Of a stretch of DNA of 64,000 nt, positions 54,620-63,358 are shown piece after piece. The first letter of the stretch is position 1. Each line of letters starts with the position of its first letter. The notes under the pieces were generated by a model that worked only from the letters and a program-made list of their open reading frames with translations, was not told the DNA's origin and ran no database searches. The stretch is from Chromohalobacter beijerinckii (GTDB lineage Bacteria > Pseudomonadota > Gammaproteobacteria > Pseudomonadales > Halomonadaceae), in the NCBI RefSeq assembly GCF_023061185.1, contig NZ_JAKGAK010000009.1, positions 1 through 64,000 of the forward strand, in the 5' to 3' direction. Made by a program: the position numbers and the translations under genes.

Positions 54620-55168
54620 ATGGCACACGACAGTTTCAGCGCTGGCCCACACTGGCTACCGGCCGCCGCCCAGCGCCCCCGCATGAGCCCCGCTTGGTGG
54701 CGCTGGGTGGCCTCGCGCGACTCGCTGACCGCGCGCCTGCGCGCCGCCAGCACGCGGCCCTTCGGGGTACGGCTGCTCGCTCAGGGAATCAGCAGCCCCC
54801 GGCACGATGAGGCCCAAGCGCTTGAACTCGATCCCCGAGCCCGTATCTGGCGGCGCGAGGTCATGCTGATGCTGGGCGACACACCGTGGGTCGCGGCACG
54901 TTCGGTGGCCCCACTGACGTCGCTTCATGGCGCGCGACTGCAGTCACTGGGAACACGTTCGCTGGGCAGTTGGCTGTTTCGCCAACCCGGCCTCGAACGC
55001 GGTCCTATCGAGATCATTCGGTCACCGACGCCCAAGCTCGTTACGGGACACGGTCGCATCGCGCCCTGGGGACGGCGCTCGATCCTGCGCCTGGGGCGTA
55101 CGTCGATTCTCGTACAGGAGTTCTTTCTCGATGCCATGACCGCTGACCTCGCGTTGCCATCGCGCTAA
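54620..55168 (+). CDS. ubiC: Chorismate lyase
   Basis: A 182-residue UbiC protein that converts chorismate to 4-hydroxybenzoate, the first committed step of ubiquinone synthesis. Recognisable stretches are SAGPHWLPAAA near the N-terminus, FGVRLLAQGIS, DEAQALELDPRARIWRREVMLMLGDTPWVAARSVAP with the active-site Arg, and LGRTSILVQEFFLDAM with the Glu near the C-terminus. The start is taken at MAHDSFS; longer frames add unrelated residues and the Shine-Dalgarno is weak. It lies 83 bases before ubiA. Confidence 0.88.
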   Translation: MAHDSFSAGPHWLPAAAQRPRMSPAWWRWVASRDSLTARLRAASTRPFGVRLLAQGISSPRHDEAQALELDPRARIWRREVMLMLGDTPWVAARSVAPLTSLHGARLQSLGTRSLGSWLFRQPGLERGPIEIIRSPTPKLVTGHGRIAPWGRRSILRLGRTSILVQEFFLDAMTADLALPSR

Positions 55169-55192
55169 GCTGGCTGTTCACGTTTTCATAGG

Positions 55193-55236
55193 CACGTTGC
55201 TTTTTCACAGCCACATTGCTTTTCACAGCCACATTG
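55193..55236 (+). repeat. Short tandem repeat before ubiA
   Basis: CACGTTGCTTTTTCACAG, CACATTGCTTTTCACAG and a partial CACATTG are spaced by single C residues just upstream of the ubiA Shine-Dalgarno. About 2.4 copies of an 18-base unit; probably a local duplication. Confidence 0.8.
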
Positions 55237-55251
55237 TTACAGGAGAGCCCG

Positions 55252-56145
55252 ATGTCCGCCGATTCATCCGACGCCGCGCGCCCCACCGGCCTGGCCCGCG
55301 TGCCGGATTTCCTGCGCCTGACACGACTCGACCGCCCCATCGGCACTTGGCTTCTGATGTGGCCGACGCTATGGGCCCTGTGGCTGGCGGCCGAGGGCGT
55401 GCCCGAGCGTGGCACGCTGCTGATCTTCGTTATCGGCGTCTACGTGATGCGTGCTGCCGGCTGCGTGATCAACGACTACGCCGACCGCCATTTCGATGGC
55501 CACGTCAAACGAACGCGTGATCGGCCATTGGCCACCGGGCGCATCTCCGAGAAGGAAGCCAAGGCCACCTTCGCGGTGCTGGTAATGATTGCCTTCGGCC
55601 TGGTCTGTCTGACCAATCTACCGACTGTGCTGCTGTCGTTCGCAGCGCTGGCGCTGGCGGCTACCTATCCGTTCATGAAGCGCTATACGCATTTCCCACA
55701 GGTGGTGCTGGGAGCCGCTTTCTCGTGGGGTATCCCCATGGCCTTCATGGCCATTCAACGCCAGGTACCGCTCGAGGCGTGGTTGCTACTTGCCGCCAAT
55801 GTCGCCTGGACGGTGGCCTACGACACCGAATACGCCATCGTCGACCGCGACGACGACCTCAAGGTAGGGATCAAGTCCACGGCGGTCCTGTTCGGCCGCG
55901 CCGACCGGCTGATAATCGGACTTTTGCAGGGCGTGACCGTCGTGCTGCTCGCCTGGATCGGCCTGCGTTTGGCGCTGGGCGGTTTCTTCTGGCTGGGGCT
56001 GGCCGCCATGGTGGCAATCTTCGTCTATCAGAACTCTTTGATTCGTTATCGTGAACGCGACCCTTGCTTCCGCGCCTTCCTCAACAATCATTGGGCCGGG
56101 CTGGTGGCCTTCGCGGGCATCGCCCTGACGTTATGGCCTATGTGA
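55252..56145 (+). CDS. ubiA: 4-hydroxybenzoate octaprenyltransferase
   Basis: A 297-residue integral membrane prenyltransferase with about eight segments. The two Asp-rich motifs are readable: [23 protein letters not shown] (first, NDxxDxxxD) and [20 protein letters not shown] (second). It attaches the polyprenyl tail to 4-hydroxybenzoate made by UbiC. AGGAG lies 6 bases before the chosen ATG. ubiC and ubiA likely form one unit. Confidence 0.95.
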   Translation: MSADSSDAARPTGLARVPDFLRLTRLDRPIGTWLLMWPTLWALWLAAEGVPERGTLLIFVIGVYVMRAAGCVINDYADRHFDGHVKRTRDRPLATGRISEKEAKATFAVLVMIAFGLVCLTNLPTVLLSFAALALAATYPFMKRYTHFPQVVLGAAFSWGIPMAFMAIQRQVPLEAWLLLAANVAWTVAYDTEYAIVDRDDDLKVGIKSTAVLFGRADRLIIGLLQGVTVVLLAWIGLRLALGGFFWLGLAAMVAIFVYQNSLIRYRERDPCFRAFLNNHWAGLVAFAGIALTLWPM

Positions 56146-56173
56146 CGCTATGAGCTATAGGTAAAGAGCGCGA

Positions 56174-56225
56174 TTGTCACGAAGCTGTCACATTAGCGCG
56201 TTGTAATCGTCATGCTGATGTCATT
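56174..56225 (+). promoter_or_regulatory. Pho box with four phased PhoB half-sites
   Basis: TTGTCAC-GAAG-CTGTCAC is a good Pho box. GTCAC/GTCAT cores start at 56176, 56187, 56209 and 56220, all on one 11-base register with a degenerate site at 56198. It lies 45-95 bases upstream of the phoB ATG, indicating autoregulation. Confidence 0.8.
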
Positions 56226-56269
56226 CATGAGTGATTCGCTTCATCGCGATCCGCAAGAGGCCCACGCCC

Positions 56270-56959
56270 ATGACCGCCAAGACCGTGCTCATCGTCGATG
56301 ACGAGGCGTCCATCCGCGAAATGATCGCGGTGGCGCTGGAAATGGCCGACTACCGCGTGCTGGAAGCCGACAATGCCCAGACGGCGCACGCCATGGTGGT
56401 CGACGACCAGCCCGATCTATTGCTGCTGGATTGGATGATGCCCGGCACCAGCGGCATCGAACTGGCACGGCGTCTCAAGCGCGATACCGCCACCGCCGAG
56501 CTGCCGATCATCCTGCTCACCGCCAAGAGCGAGGAAGACAACAAGATTCAGGGGCTGGAAGCCGGCGCCGATGACTACATCACCAAGCCGTTCTCGCCGC
56601 GGGAACTGGTGGCACGCCTCAAGGCCGTGCTACGACGCGCCACGCCCACCGGGGTCGAGGATACGGTGGAAATCGACGGCTTGCGTCTCGACCCCGTCAG
56701 CCACCGGGTCAGCGCCAATGGCGAGGCACTGGACGTGGGCCCCACTGAGTATCGGCTCCTGCAGTTCTTCATGACGCATCAGGAGCGTGCCTACACCCGT
56801 AGCCAGTTGCTCGACCAGGTCTGGGGTGGCAATGTCTACGTCGAGGAGCGCACCGTCGACGTACATATTCGCCGCCTGCGCAAGGCGCTCGGCGATGACC
56901 ACCAACACCTCATCCAGACGGTACGCGGCACCGGTTATCGCTTCTCCACCAAGGAGTAG
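56270..56959 (+). CDS. phoB: Phosphate response regulator PhoB
   Basis: A 229-residue OmpR-type response regulator. The receiver domain has the acidic pair and phosphorylated Asp in VLIVDDEASIREM and LLLLDWMMPGTSGIELA (about Asp54), plus LLTAKSEEDN and DDYITKPFSPRELVAR. The C-terminal winged helix includes LDVGPTEYRLLQFFMTHQERAYTRSQLLDQVWGGNVYVEERTVDVHIRRLRKAL. AAGAGG precedes the chosen ATG. It activates the phosphate-starvation regulon; the Pho boxes upstream fit control of its own gene. phoR follows after five bases. Confidence 0.95.
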   Translation: MTAKTVLIVDDEASIREMIAVALEMADYRVLEADNAQTAHAMVVDDQPDLLLLDWMMPGTSGIELARRLKRDTATAELPIILLTAKSEEDNKIQGLEAGADDYITKPFSPRELVARLKAVLRRATPTGVEDTVEIDGLRLDPVSHRVSANGEALDVGPTEYRLLQFFMTHQERAYTRSQLLDQVWGGNVYVEERTVDVHIRRLRKALGDDHQHLIQTVRGTGYRFSTKE

Positions 56960-56964
56960 CGCAC

Positions 56965-58284
56965 GTGTATTATTGGACCAATGAACTATGGCGTCTGGCA
57001 TACCTCGTCATCGGTCTCGGTGCCCTCGGATGGTTATTGGGTGCGCCCGGCTGGGGGTTGGCCGCCGGTCTGGGCCTCTATGTCTACCTGCATCTGCGCC
57101 ATTTGCGCGCTCTGTATGTCTGGCTGACCCAGCATCCGCATGATACGCCACCGGTCGGCGCCGGGGTCTGGGGCGACCTGTTCGACCGCCTCTACAAGTA
57201 TCAGAAGACCCAGCGTCAATCGCAGGCCCGCCTGCGCGATATCATCCGCCGCGTACAGGACTCCTGCGAAGCGATGCGCGATGCCGTGGTCATGCTCGAC
57301 CGGCACGGCGACCTGGAGTGGTGGAACAGCGCTGCGGCCCAGATGCTTGGCTTTCAAACGCCCCATGATCGCGGCCAGCACATCACCAACTTCCTGCGCG
57401 ATCCGAGCTTCGTGGCTTATTTCAATGCCCGCGATTACCGCGAACCGCTGACCTTGGCCTCGCCGATTCGCGATGACGTGACGCTGCAATACCAAGTCAC
57501 GCTGTTCGGCGACAACGAGCGCCTCGTCATGGCGCGCGACATCTCGCGACTGCATCGCCTCGAGCAGATGCGACGCGACTTCGTGGCCAATGTGTCACAT
57601 GAGCTGCGCACCCCGCTCACCGTGTTGACCGGTTATCTCGAGACCTACCTCGATCAGGCCGACCAAGTGCCGCCACGTTGGCAACGCGGCCTCGGCCAGA
57701 TGCAGGAACAGACCCAGCGCATGCAGAACCTGGTCGAGGACCTGCTGCTGTTGTCGAAGCTGGAAACCGATCAGACCCGCGACGACCCGGCCCCGATGGA
57801 CATGGCCACGCTGCTTGAAAACATTCGCGATGACGCCGCCAACCTTTGTGCGGGCAGTCATGAGATAGCCCTGGATATCCACACCGACCATTGCCTGCTG
57901 GGTGACGAAGGCGAGATGCGCAGCGCCGTTTCCAACCTGGTCTTCAACGCCGTGCGTTATACACCGCCAGGGAGCACCGTCACGCTGCGCTGGAAGACCT
58001 GGAAGGAAGGTGCCGCAGTGGAGGTCGAGGACGACGGCGACGGTATCGACCCCGTGCATCTGCCGCGCCTCACCGAACGCTTCTATCGCGTCGACAAGGG
58101 ACGCAGCGCCGCCAATGGCGGCACCGGGTTGGGGCTGGCGATCGTCAAGCATGTGTTGCTGCGCCACGATGCGCATCTCGACATCGACAGCCACCCCGGC
58201 CGGGGGGCGCTTTTCCGCTGTGTTTTCCCCGCCACGCGCGTGCACGCCGCCCCCGCAGAACGGCGTGCCGTGGGTAATAGCTAG
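56965..58284 (+). CDS. phoR: Phosphate regulon sensor kinase PhoR
   Basis: A 439-residue inner-membrane histidine kinase. Two N-terminal membrane segments (LAYLVIGLGALGWLLGAPGWGLAAGLGLYVY) have almost no periplasmic loop, as in PhoR. A PAS domain (VVMLDRHGDLEWWNSAAAQMLG) precedes the H box FVANVSHELRTPLTVLTGYLE. ATP-binding N, G1 and G2 boxes are NLVFNAVRYTPPG, VEDDGDGID and GGTGLGLAIV. The start is GTG with AAGGAG nine bases before it. It senses phosphate through the Pst system and phosphorylates PhoB. pst genes are outside the window. Confidence 0.94.
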   Translation: MYYWTNELWRLAYLVIGLGALGWLLGAPGWGLAAGLGLYVYLHLRHLRALYVWLTQHPHDTPPVGAGVWGDLFDRLYKYQKTQRQSQARLRDIIRRVQDSCEAMRDAVVMLDRHGDLEWWNSAAAQMLGFQTPHDRGQHITNFLRDPSFVAYFNARDYREPLTLASPIRDDVTLQYQVTLFGDNERLVMARDISRLHRLEQMRRDFVANVSHELRTPLTVLTGYLETYLDQADQVPPRWQRGLGQMQEQTQRMQNLVEDLLLLSKLETDQTRDDPAPMDMATLLENIRDDAANLCAGSHEIALDIHTDHCLLGDEGEMRSAVSNLVFNAVRYTPPGSTVTLRWKTWKEGAAVEVEDDGDGIDPVHLPRLTERFYRVDKGRSAANGGTGLGLAIVKHVLLRHDAHLDIDSHPGRGALFRCVFPATRVHAAPAERRAVGNS

Positions 58285-58357
58285 GTCCTGTGGATAAGCG
58301 AAGTGCCGATCCTCATGTGGACAAGTCGATGTTGCCACCAGGGGACGCGGGCAAGGA

Positions 58358-59116
58358 TCAGCCGTTGACCACGCGACGCGGCGACTGTGTTTCGGCCTTC
58401 TCGCGGCATGCCAATGGGCAGTTGCCGCAGTAGCCGAGTCCGGGCAGGAGATAGCGGATACAACAGACGCGCCGGATGGGTTCGATGTCGCCATCGGCGT
58501 TTTTACGCTGACGAACGGGTTGGAAAAGTGGATTGCGCTGGCCGTCGGCCAACTCGCGCAGAGTCATCCAGCGTTCGCCGAGCTCCGCTCCACGCTGGGC
58601 CTCCGGCAAAGTGTGCAACTGGCGCACGAGATAGTCGACGTATTGCCCCAGGTTACTCCACAGAGCACGCGGCGCGATGCCGCTGTGATGCGCCATGCAC
58701 GTGATGGCGGGGCCCCAGGTGTCGTGTATCAGCGGCAAAAAGCGCGCTTCTGCTCGAGTGTCGGCCAGAGGCGCGGACGTATCCTCGACCACCAGGGCAT
58801 CGATGAGCATGTCTTCGCCGAGCACGACTCCGAGCCGCGACAGATCGAGCGGCAACTGCCGATCCGCCAGCAGGTTGTGCGCCATACCCGTGTACGTCGT
58901 CAGGGCCAGGAAATACTTCGACCAGAGCGACATTACGGCACGGCAGTCGCCATGCTGATGTTCGGCGCCATAGCGTTGGATCACGTGCGCCATGCCACGC
59001 CGGGAAAACAGATCTTGCGCCCGCCAGGCCGTCTTGGGCGCCTGGTCCCAGGTCATCAGCTTGCGATCCATCCCCTTCAAAGGGCCGGCATAAAGCCGGG
59101 TAAGCGACACCGACAT
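58358..59116 (-). CDS. fhuF: FhuF-like siderophore-iron reductase
   Basis: A 252-residue cytoplasmic [2Fe-2S] protein that reduces ferric siderophores after uptake. The C-terminus has the FhuF cluster ligands Cys218-Cys219-x10-Cys230-x2-Cys233 in RRVCCIRYLLPGLGYCGNCPL. The N-terminal part (MSVSLTRLYAGPLKGMD...) is helical. It lies 138 bases after a TonB-dependent siderophore receptor on the same strand, the expected partner. An intergenic hairpin lies between them. AGGA upstream favours this ATG over the longer frame. Confidence 0.88.
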   Translation of the reverse strand: MSVSLTRLYAGPLKGMDRKLMTWDQAPKTAWRAQDLFSRRGMAHVIQRYGAEHQHGDCRAVMSLWSKYFLALTTYTGMAHNLLADRQLPLDLSRLGVVLGEDMLIDALVVEDTSAPLADTRAEARFLPLIHDTWGPAITCMAHHSGIAPRALWSNLGQYVDYLVRQLHTLPEAQRGAELGERWMTLRELADGQRNPLFQPVRQRKNADGDIEPIRRVCCIRYLLPGLGYCGNCPLACREKAETQSPRRVVNG

Positions 59117-59150
59117 CGAAGACGTTTCCTGTGGCGAGGCCGAAATGGGT

Positions 59151-59172
59151 GGCGTGGGCCATGACCCACGCC
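59151..59172 (-). other. Hairpin between the siderophore receptor and fhuF
   Basis: GGCGTGGG and CCCACGCC arms around 6 bases lie in the 138-base gap. No U tract follows on the minus strand. It may protect or partly terminate the receptor transcript, lowering fhuF expression. Confidence 0.4.
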
Positions 59173-59254
59173 AGGCAGCGTAAATGAAAACCACTCGCGA
59201 CTCAATCGCGCCAAGATCTTGCCGGCGAAGCCGTCGCGCGATGGCTTGCAGGGT

Positions 59255-61420
59255 CTAGAAGTCGTAGGTCAGGCTCGCGCGCACATTCCGCTCCGCTCCG
59301 AAGTAGCAGTGCTGAAGCGAGTTGCATGACGCCACGTATTCCTTATCAAACACGTTGCCCACATTGAGCTGTACCTGCATGCCCGGCATGCCCATCTGGC
59401 TCAGGTCATAACCCAGCATGGCATCGACCAGCGTGTAGTCGGGAACTTGCTCGGTATTGGCGCGATCCGCTTGGATATCGGCGTAATAGCGCACCCCGAG
59501 ACCGGCATCCAACCCTGCGAGCGTATCGCCCTGGAAGGCATAGTGGCCCCATAGACTCGCCTGGTGACGTGGGGCGTAGATGGCGTGGCTACCTTCCTCG
59601 CTATCCACGTCACTCTTGGTGTAGGTGATGTCGGTGTAGCTGTAGGCGGCCTGCAAACGCAGCCCCTCGGTCAATTGCGTGCGGGCTTCCAGCTCCAGGC
59701 CTTGCGACTCGATCTCGCCGATGGAACGGTAAGGATCGGTGGGCTGTTCCTTGGTAGCGACGTTTTCCTGGGTGATGCGGAACAGCGAGAGGCTATAGCG
59801 ATCTTGGGTGCCCGGCGGTTGGTACTTGAGGCCCGTTTCCCACTGCTCGCCTTCCATCGGCTCGAGCAGATCGCCTTCGGCATCGACGAAGCTGGTCGGT
59901 GTGAAGGCCGTGTTATAGCTGACGTAGGGCGCGACACCATTGTCGAATAGATAGAGCACGCCGGCCCGGCCACTGAACTGGGTATCGTCTAGCTTGCTCT
60001 CGCTGTCGTTTAGATAATCGGTGTTTTTGATGTCGACCCAGTCGTAGCGGCCGCCCAACGTCAGGCGCCAGCGATCGAATGCCATCTGGTCTTGCAGATA
60101 GACCCCCGTCTGCGTCAATTCATGGCGTTCATCGTTGGTCTTGGCGATATCACCCACGATATCGGCACCATATTGCGGGTCGAAAGCATTGAGATTGGGA
60201 ATGGCTCCCGAGGTATAGACAATATCATTCTTGCGGGTTTGGTAGTCGACACCCATAAGCACGGTGTGATCGATGAAGCCACTGCTGAGCTTGGCTTCTA
60301 CTTGGTTATCGACGGTCCAGGCCTCAAGTGATTCTTCGGCACCGTAATAATATCGCTTGAGTTCGTTGCTATCCCCATCGACCCAGACGTTTTGCCCTAT
60401 CAAGTTGCCTGCACCGTCATAAAGGTATTCAGCACCTTGGGCGACTTGATCCATATCGACATCGGCATTCAGATAGCGCACCTTCTGGCGCGCGGTCCAG
60501 GCATCATTGAAACGGTGCTCGAGGCTGTAACCGAACATCCGCTGAGTCCGTTCGAACTTGTCGTAATCGTCTTCGCCATCGAAGAAGTTATTGCTGATCT
60601 TCTGGCCATTGTGGCTTTCCACCGCCCCCTCGTAAGGCACGCCGGAGTGATAGCCGCCTTCCGGGTCCTTTTGCAGATAGGCCATGAACGACAGCGTCGT
60701 GTCGTCGGTAACATCCCAGGTCACCGAGGGTGCGATGGCGTAGCGCTCCTCCTCGACCGTGTCGAACTGGGTGTCCGCACCGCTGGCCAGCCCCACCACG
60801 CGATAGGCGGCCCGCCGCTCGTCGTCCAGAGGGCCGGTCAGATCGAACGCCGCGCTGCGCTGGCTGTTGTTGCCGACGCTGAACCGTAGTTGACGATGCG
60901 TCTCGAACTGCGGCTGCTTGCTGGTCAACGCCACCAGGCCACCGGGGGAGGAGCGCCCATAGAGTACGGAGGCCGGTCCCTTGACGATTTCGACGTTCTC
61001 CAGGAAATACGGATCGATCACCATCGAGCTGTAACCGTTGGTATCGCCCATGACCTTGAGGCCATCGAGATAGGTATTGCTCAAGCTGCCGTCGGAGAAC
61101 CCTCGCATGACCAGGTAATCGTAGCGATTGGAGGCGCCGACCTGATTGGTATAGACCCCCGGCGTATATTGCGCGGCTTCCCTGAGGGTGCGGGTGTCAC
61201 GCTCATCCATCTCGTCGCGGTCGACTCGCGAGACAGACTGAGGGGTTTCGACAATCGGCGTCTGTGTCTTGGTGGCGGCCTGGCCCGAGACCGTCACCGT
61301 GGACAAATCGACGGCCCCGCCGTCATTGCTTTCGGATTGCGCCCATGTCGTCGTGGGCATGAACAGTACGCCTGCCAGGCACGCGCAGGAAAACCAGTGG
61401 GGATGCAATGTGCGACTCAT
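59255..61420 (-). CDS. TonB-dependent siderophore receptor
   Basis: A 721-residue outer-membrane receptor. The signal peptide ends near TTTWAQ-SES. The plug includes ETPQSVSRVDRDEMDERDTRTLREAAQYTPGVYTNQ and VEIVKGPASVLYGRSSPGGLVALTSKQP. The barrel ends with NVRASLTYDF, the C-terminal Phe signal, and FDKEYVASCNSLQHCYFGAERNVR marks the last strands, as in ferrichrome, ferrioxamine and pyoverdine-type receptors. The TonB box is probably STVTVSGQ. A PchR-like AraC gene is just upstream and a Fur-like box lies 53-71 bases before the start. Siderophore is unknown. Confidence 0.94.
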   Translation of the reverse strand: MSRTLHPHWFSCACLAGVLFMPTTTWAQSESNDGGAVDLSTVTVSGQAATKTQTPIVETPQSVSRVDRDEMDERDTRTLREAAQYTPGVYTNQVGASNRYDYLVMRGFSDGSLSNTYLDGLKVMGDTNGYSSMVIDPYFLENVEIVKGPASVLYGRSSPGGLVALTSKQPQFETHRQLRFSVGNNSQRSAAFDLTGPLDDERRAAYRVVGLASGADTQFDTVEEERYAIAPSVTWDVTDDTTLSFMAYLQKDPEGGYHSGVPYEGAVESHNGQKISNNFFDGEDDYDKFERTQRMFGYSLEHRFNDAWTARQKVRYLNADVDMDQVAQGAEYLYDGAGNLIGQNVWVDGDSNELKRYYYGAEESLEAWTVDNQVEAKLSSGFIDHTVLMGVDYQTRKNDIVYTSGAIPNLNAFDPQYGADIVGDIAKTNDERHELTQTGVYLQDQMAFDRWRLTLGGRYDWVDIKNTDYLNDSESKLDDTQFSGRAGVLYLFDNGVAPYVSYNTAFTPTSFVDAEGDLLEPMEGEQWETGLKYQPPGTQDRYSLSLFRITQENVATKEQPTDPYRSIGEIESQGLELEARTQLTEGLRLQAAYSYTDITYTKSDVDSEEGSHAIYAPRHQASLWGHYAFQGDTLAGLDAGLGVRYYADIQADRANTEQVPDYTLVDAMLGYDLSQMGMPGMQVQLNVGNVFDKEYVASCNSLQHCYFGAERNVRASLTYDF

Positions 61421-61472
61421 GAAAACGCTTCCTCGCTCTCGTACTCGGGTCGCGGTCGACCCGTTTCTTATG

Positions 61473-61491
61473 GAGAGTGAGAATTATTAAC
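61473..61491 (-). promoter_or_regulatory. Candidate Fur box of the siderophore receptor
   Basis: The 19-mer beginning GAGAGTGAGAATTATT (plus strand) agrees with the classical Fur consensus at 14 of 19 positions by hand. It is located 53-71 bases upstream of the receptor ATG, where Fur would block transcription. Confidence 0.65.
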
Positions 61492-61577
61492 TTTTAAGAG
61501 TCGTTCTGCTTATGCTGAATGCCGAAAAACCTATGCGCGGCGCTGTAAGCAAGCTCGCGGAGGAACTTATTTCATCA

Positions 61578-62597
61578 TTAAGGAGTATTCACGGCCCCAG
61601 GTAGGGGTAGACGCTGGTGCAACGCACGCGGCGATAGGCCATAACGCTGCTTGAAGGCGGTGGCAAAGTTGCTGGCATGCCGATACCCGACCCGTGTTGC
61701 GACGTACTGCACGCTATATCCTTCCCGGAGCAGCTCATGGGCCATTTCGAGGCGGCGTTGGCGCAAACATTCGAAGACCGACTGGCCATACGCCTGGCGA
61801 AACTTGTCACGCAATGCGCTGGGGCTCATGCAGGCCAGTTGCGCCAAGGCTTCGATGCTATGCGACGCCTCGGGATGTTCGTGCAGACATTCACGCACTC
61901 GAGCCAGGTGGTGGCGATCACGCACCCCCAAACGGCGGTCTTTCCGGGGAGGCGTTCCCCTGGCCGCCAGGCCGTGGGCCATCAATTGCAGCGCCAGCCC
62001 CTCGCCGAGTAAGGCATGCTGTGTCTCCTCCGATGGCGCATTCAGCCACTCTTCAAGCGACAGCCAAACGCCTTCGGGCAAGGACAAGCGCCATGCCTCA
62101 CTGGCGGCGTTGTCGAGCAATTCAGCCAGCGGCGTAGCCAAGCGCGTATGTGACGTACGTGCGGTGTCCAGGAGGGTGAGATTGATCGCGCGCAGGCGCT
62201 GCCCACCGGCATGACGTGCACTCAACGTCTGCTGACCGGCGTGCGTGAGCATTAACGCTTCACGCGGTGCCAGGGTGAAATGTTGCCCACCGTGCGACAG
62301 TTCCGCGCTGCCCTCGAGTATCACGATGATCGACACATGCGCTGGCGCGTCGGCCAAGGCGTGCGTTTCGTAGGTATGGTGAATCGTGAGGCGCGAACCG
62401 ACGAGGCTGACACCCATGGCAGGGCGACATTCGTCGACCCAACCCTCGGCCACCGGGGTGGAAGCGGCGTCGTTGCGGGTCAAGGAGGGAAAGCGGTGAT
62501 ACAAACGATAACGGCGCTCGAAAGCGCCGAAATCTGCCATGGTCAGGCATTGGGCCGGCACTGAGACATCGTTCGTCATGCCTGTCACCGGGCCCAT
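61578..62597 (-). CDS. AraC-family regulator, PchR-like
   Basis: A 339-residue AraC protein. The N-terminal part holds a cupin-like sensor region (VGSRLTIHHTYETHALADAPAHVSIIVILEGSAELSHGG). The C-terminal DNA-binding domain is SIEALAQLACMSPSALRDKFRQAYGQSVFECLRQRRLEMAHELLREGYSVQYVATRVGYRHASNFATAFKQRYGLSPR. The arrangement resembles PchR/YbtA siderophore regulators, which sense an imported ferric siderophore. It is placed between sodA and the receptor. GGGAG precedes the ATG; a second ATG six codons in is possible. Confidence 0.87.
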   Translation of the reverse strand: MGPVTGMTNDVSVPAQCLTMADFGAFERRYRLYHRFPSLTRNDAASTPVAEGWVDECRPAMGVSLVGSRLTIHHTYETHALADAPAHVSIIVILEGSAELSHGGQHFTLAPREALMLTHAGQQTLSARHAGGQRLRAINLTLLDTARTSHTRLATPLAELLDNAASEAWRLSLPEGVWLSLEEWLNAPSEETQHALLGEGLALQLMAHGLAARGTPPRKDRRLGVRDRHHLARVRECLHEHPEASHSIEALAQLACMSPSALRDKFRQAYGQSVFECLRQRRLEMAHELLREGYSVQYVATRVGYRHASNFATAFKQRYGLSPRALHQRLPLPGAVNTP

Positions 62598-62615
62598 GAC
62601 ATACTCCCGATAGGC

Positions 62616-63227
62616 TTACGCAGTGGCTTCGGCGTAACGACGTGCCACTTCGTCCCAATCGACGACCTCGAAAAAGGCCTTGATGTACTCGGGACGCTTG
62701 TTCTGATACTTGAGGTAATAGGCGTGTTCCCACACGTCCAGCCCCAGAATCGGCGTATTGCCGTGCATCAGCGGGCTATCCTGATTGAGCGTGTTTTCCA
62801 CGACCAGGCGCCCGGCAGGCGTGACGGAGAGCCAAGCCCAGCCACTGCCGAAACGCTTGACGGCAGCTTGCGTGAAGGCTTCACGGAACGCTTCGTCACC
62901 GCCCAGCTCATTGTCGATAGCTGAGGCCAAATCGCCCTTGGCTTTGCCTCCACCCTGTGCCGACATGACCGTCCAGAACAGCGAATGGTTGGCGTGCCCG
63001 CCGCCGTTGTTGATCACTGCCTGACGCTTGGCTTCCGGAACACGCTCGATTTCTCCCATCAGGGTTTCGACCGGCAGCGACTCGAGATCCGTGCCTTCCA
63101 GAGCAGCGTTCAGATTATTGACGTAGGTCTGATGGTGACGGCTGTGATGGATCTCCATGGTGAGCGCATCGATATGCGGTTCCAAGGCATCATAAGCATA
63201 GGGTAACGTCGGTAGTTGATGCGCCAC
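62616..63227 (-). CDS. sodA: Superoxide dismutase, Mn type
   Basis: A 203-residue cytoplasmic Fe/Mn superoxide dismutase. Metal ligands are His in [15 protein letters not shown], His in [11 protein letters not shown], and Asp/His in [14 protein letters not shown]. The [11 protein letters not shown] and SGWAWL contexts are those of Mn rather than Fe enzymes (which carry AAQxWNH). The start is GTG with a full AAGGAGG and 6-base spacing; the longest frame adds 17 unrelated residues. The next gene (PchR-like) begins 18 bases after its stop, so the two may be cotranscribed. A Fur-like box lies upstream. Confidence 0.93.
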   Translation of the reverse strand: MAHQLPTLPYAYDALEPHIDALTMEIHHSRHHQTYVNNLNAALEGTDLESLPVETLMGEIERVPEAKRQAVINNGGGHANHSLFWTVMSAQGGGKAKGDLASAIDNELGGDEAFREAFTQAAVKRFGSGWAWLSVTPAGRLVVENTLNQDSPLMHGNTPILGLDVWEHAYYLKYQNKRPEYIKAFFEVVDWDEVARRYAEATA

Positions 63228-63304
63228 GATATACCTCCTTGTCAATCTATCGTCGAATGTCGAGCCTTGGTGCAACATGGCACCAACGGCACGTTGTATC
63301 TAAC

Positions 63305-63323
63305 AATAATAGTTTTCATTGCA
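63305..63323 (-). promoter_or_regulatory. Candidate Fur box upstream of sodA
   Basis: The minus-strand 19-mer starting TGCAATGAAAACTATT matches 12 of 19 Fur consensus positions. It lies 78-96 bases before the GTG. The match is modest but Mn-SOD genes are commonly Fur-controlled. Confidence 0.4.
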
Positions 63324-63358
63324 GGTTTGTCAATTACTTAGCAGCTTGGGCGAGGGGG

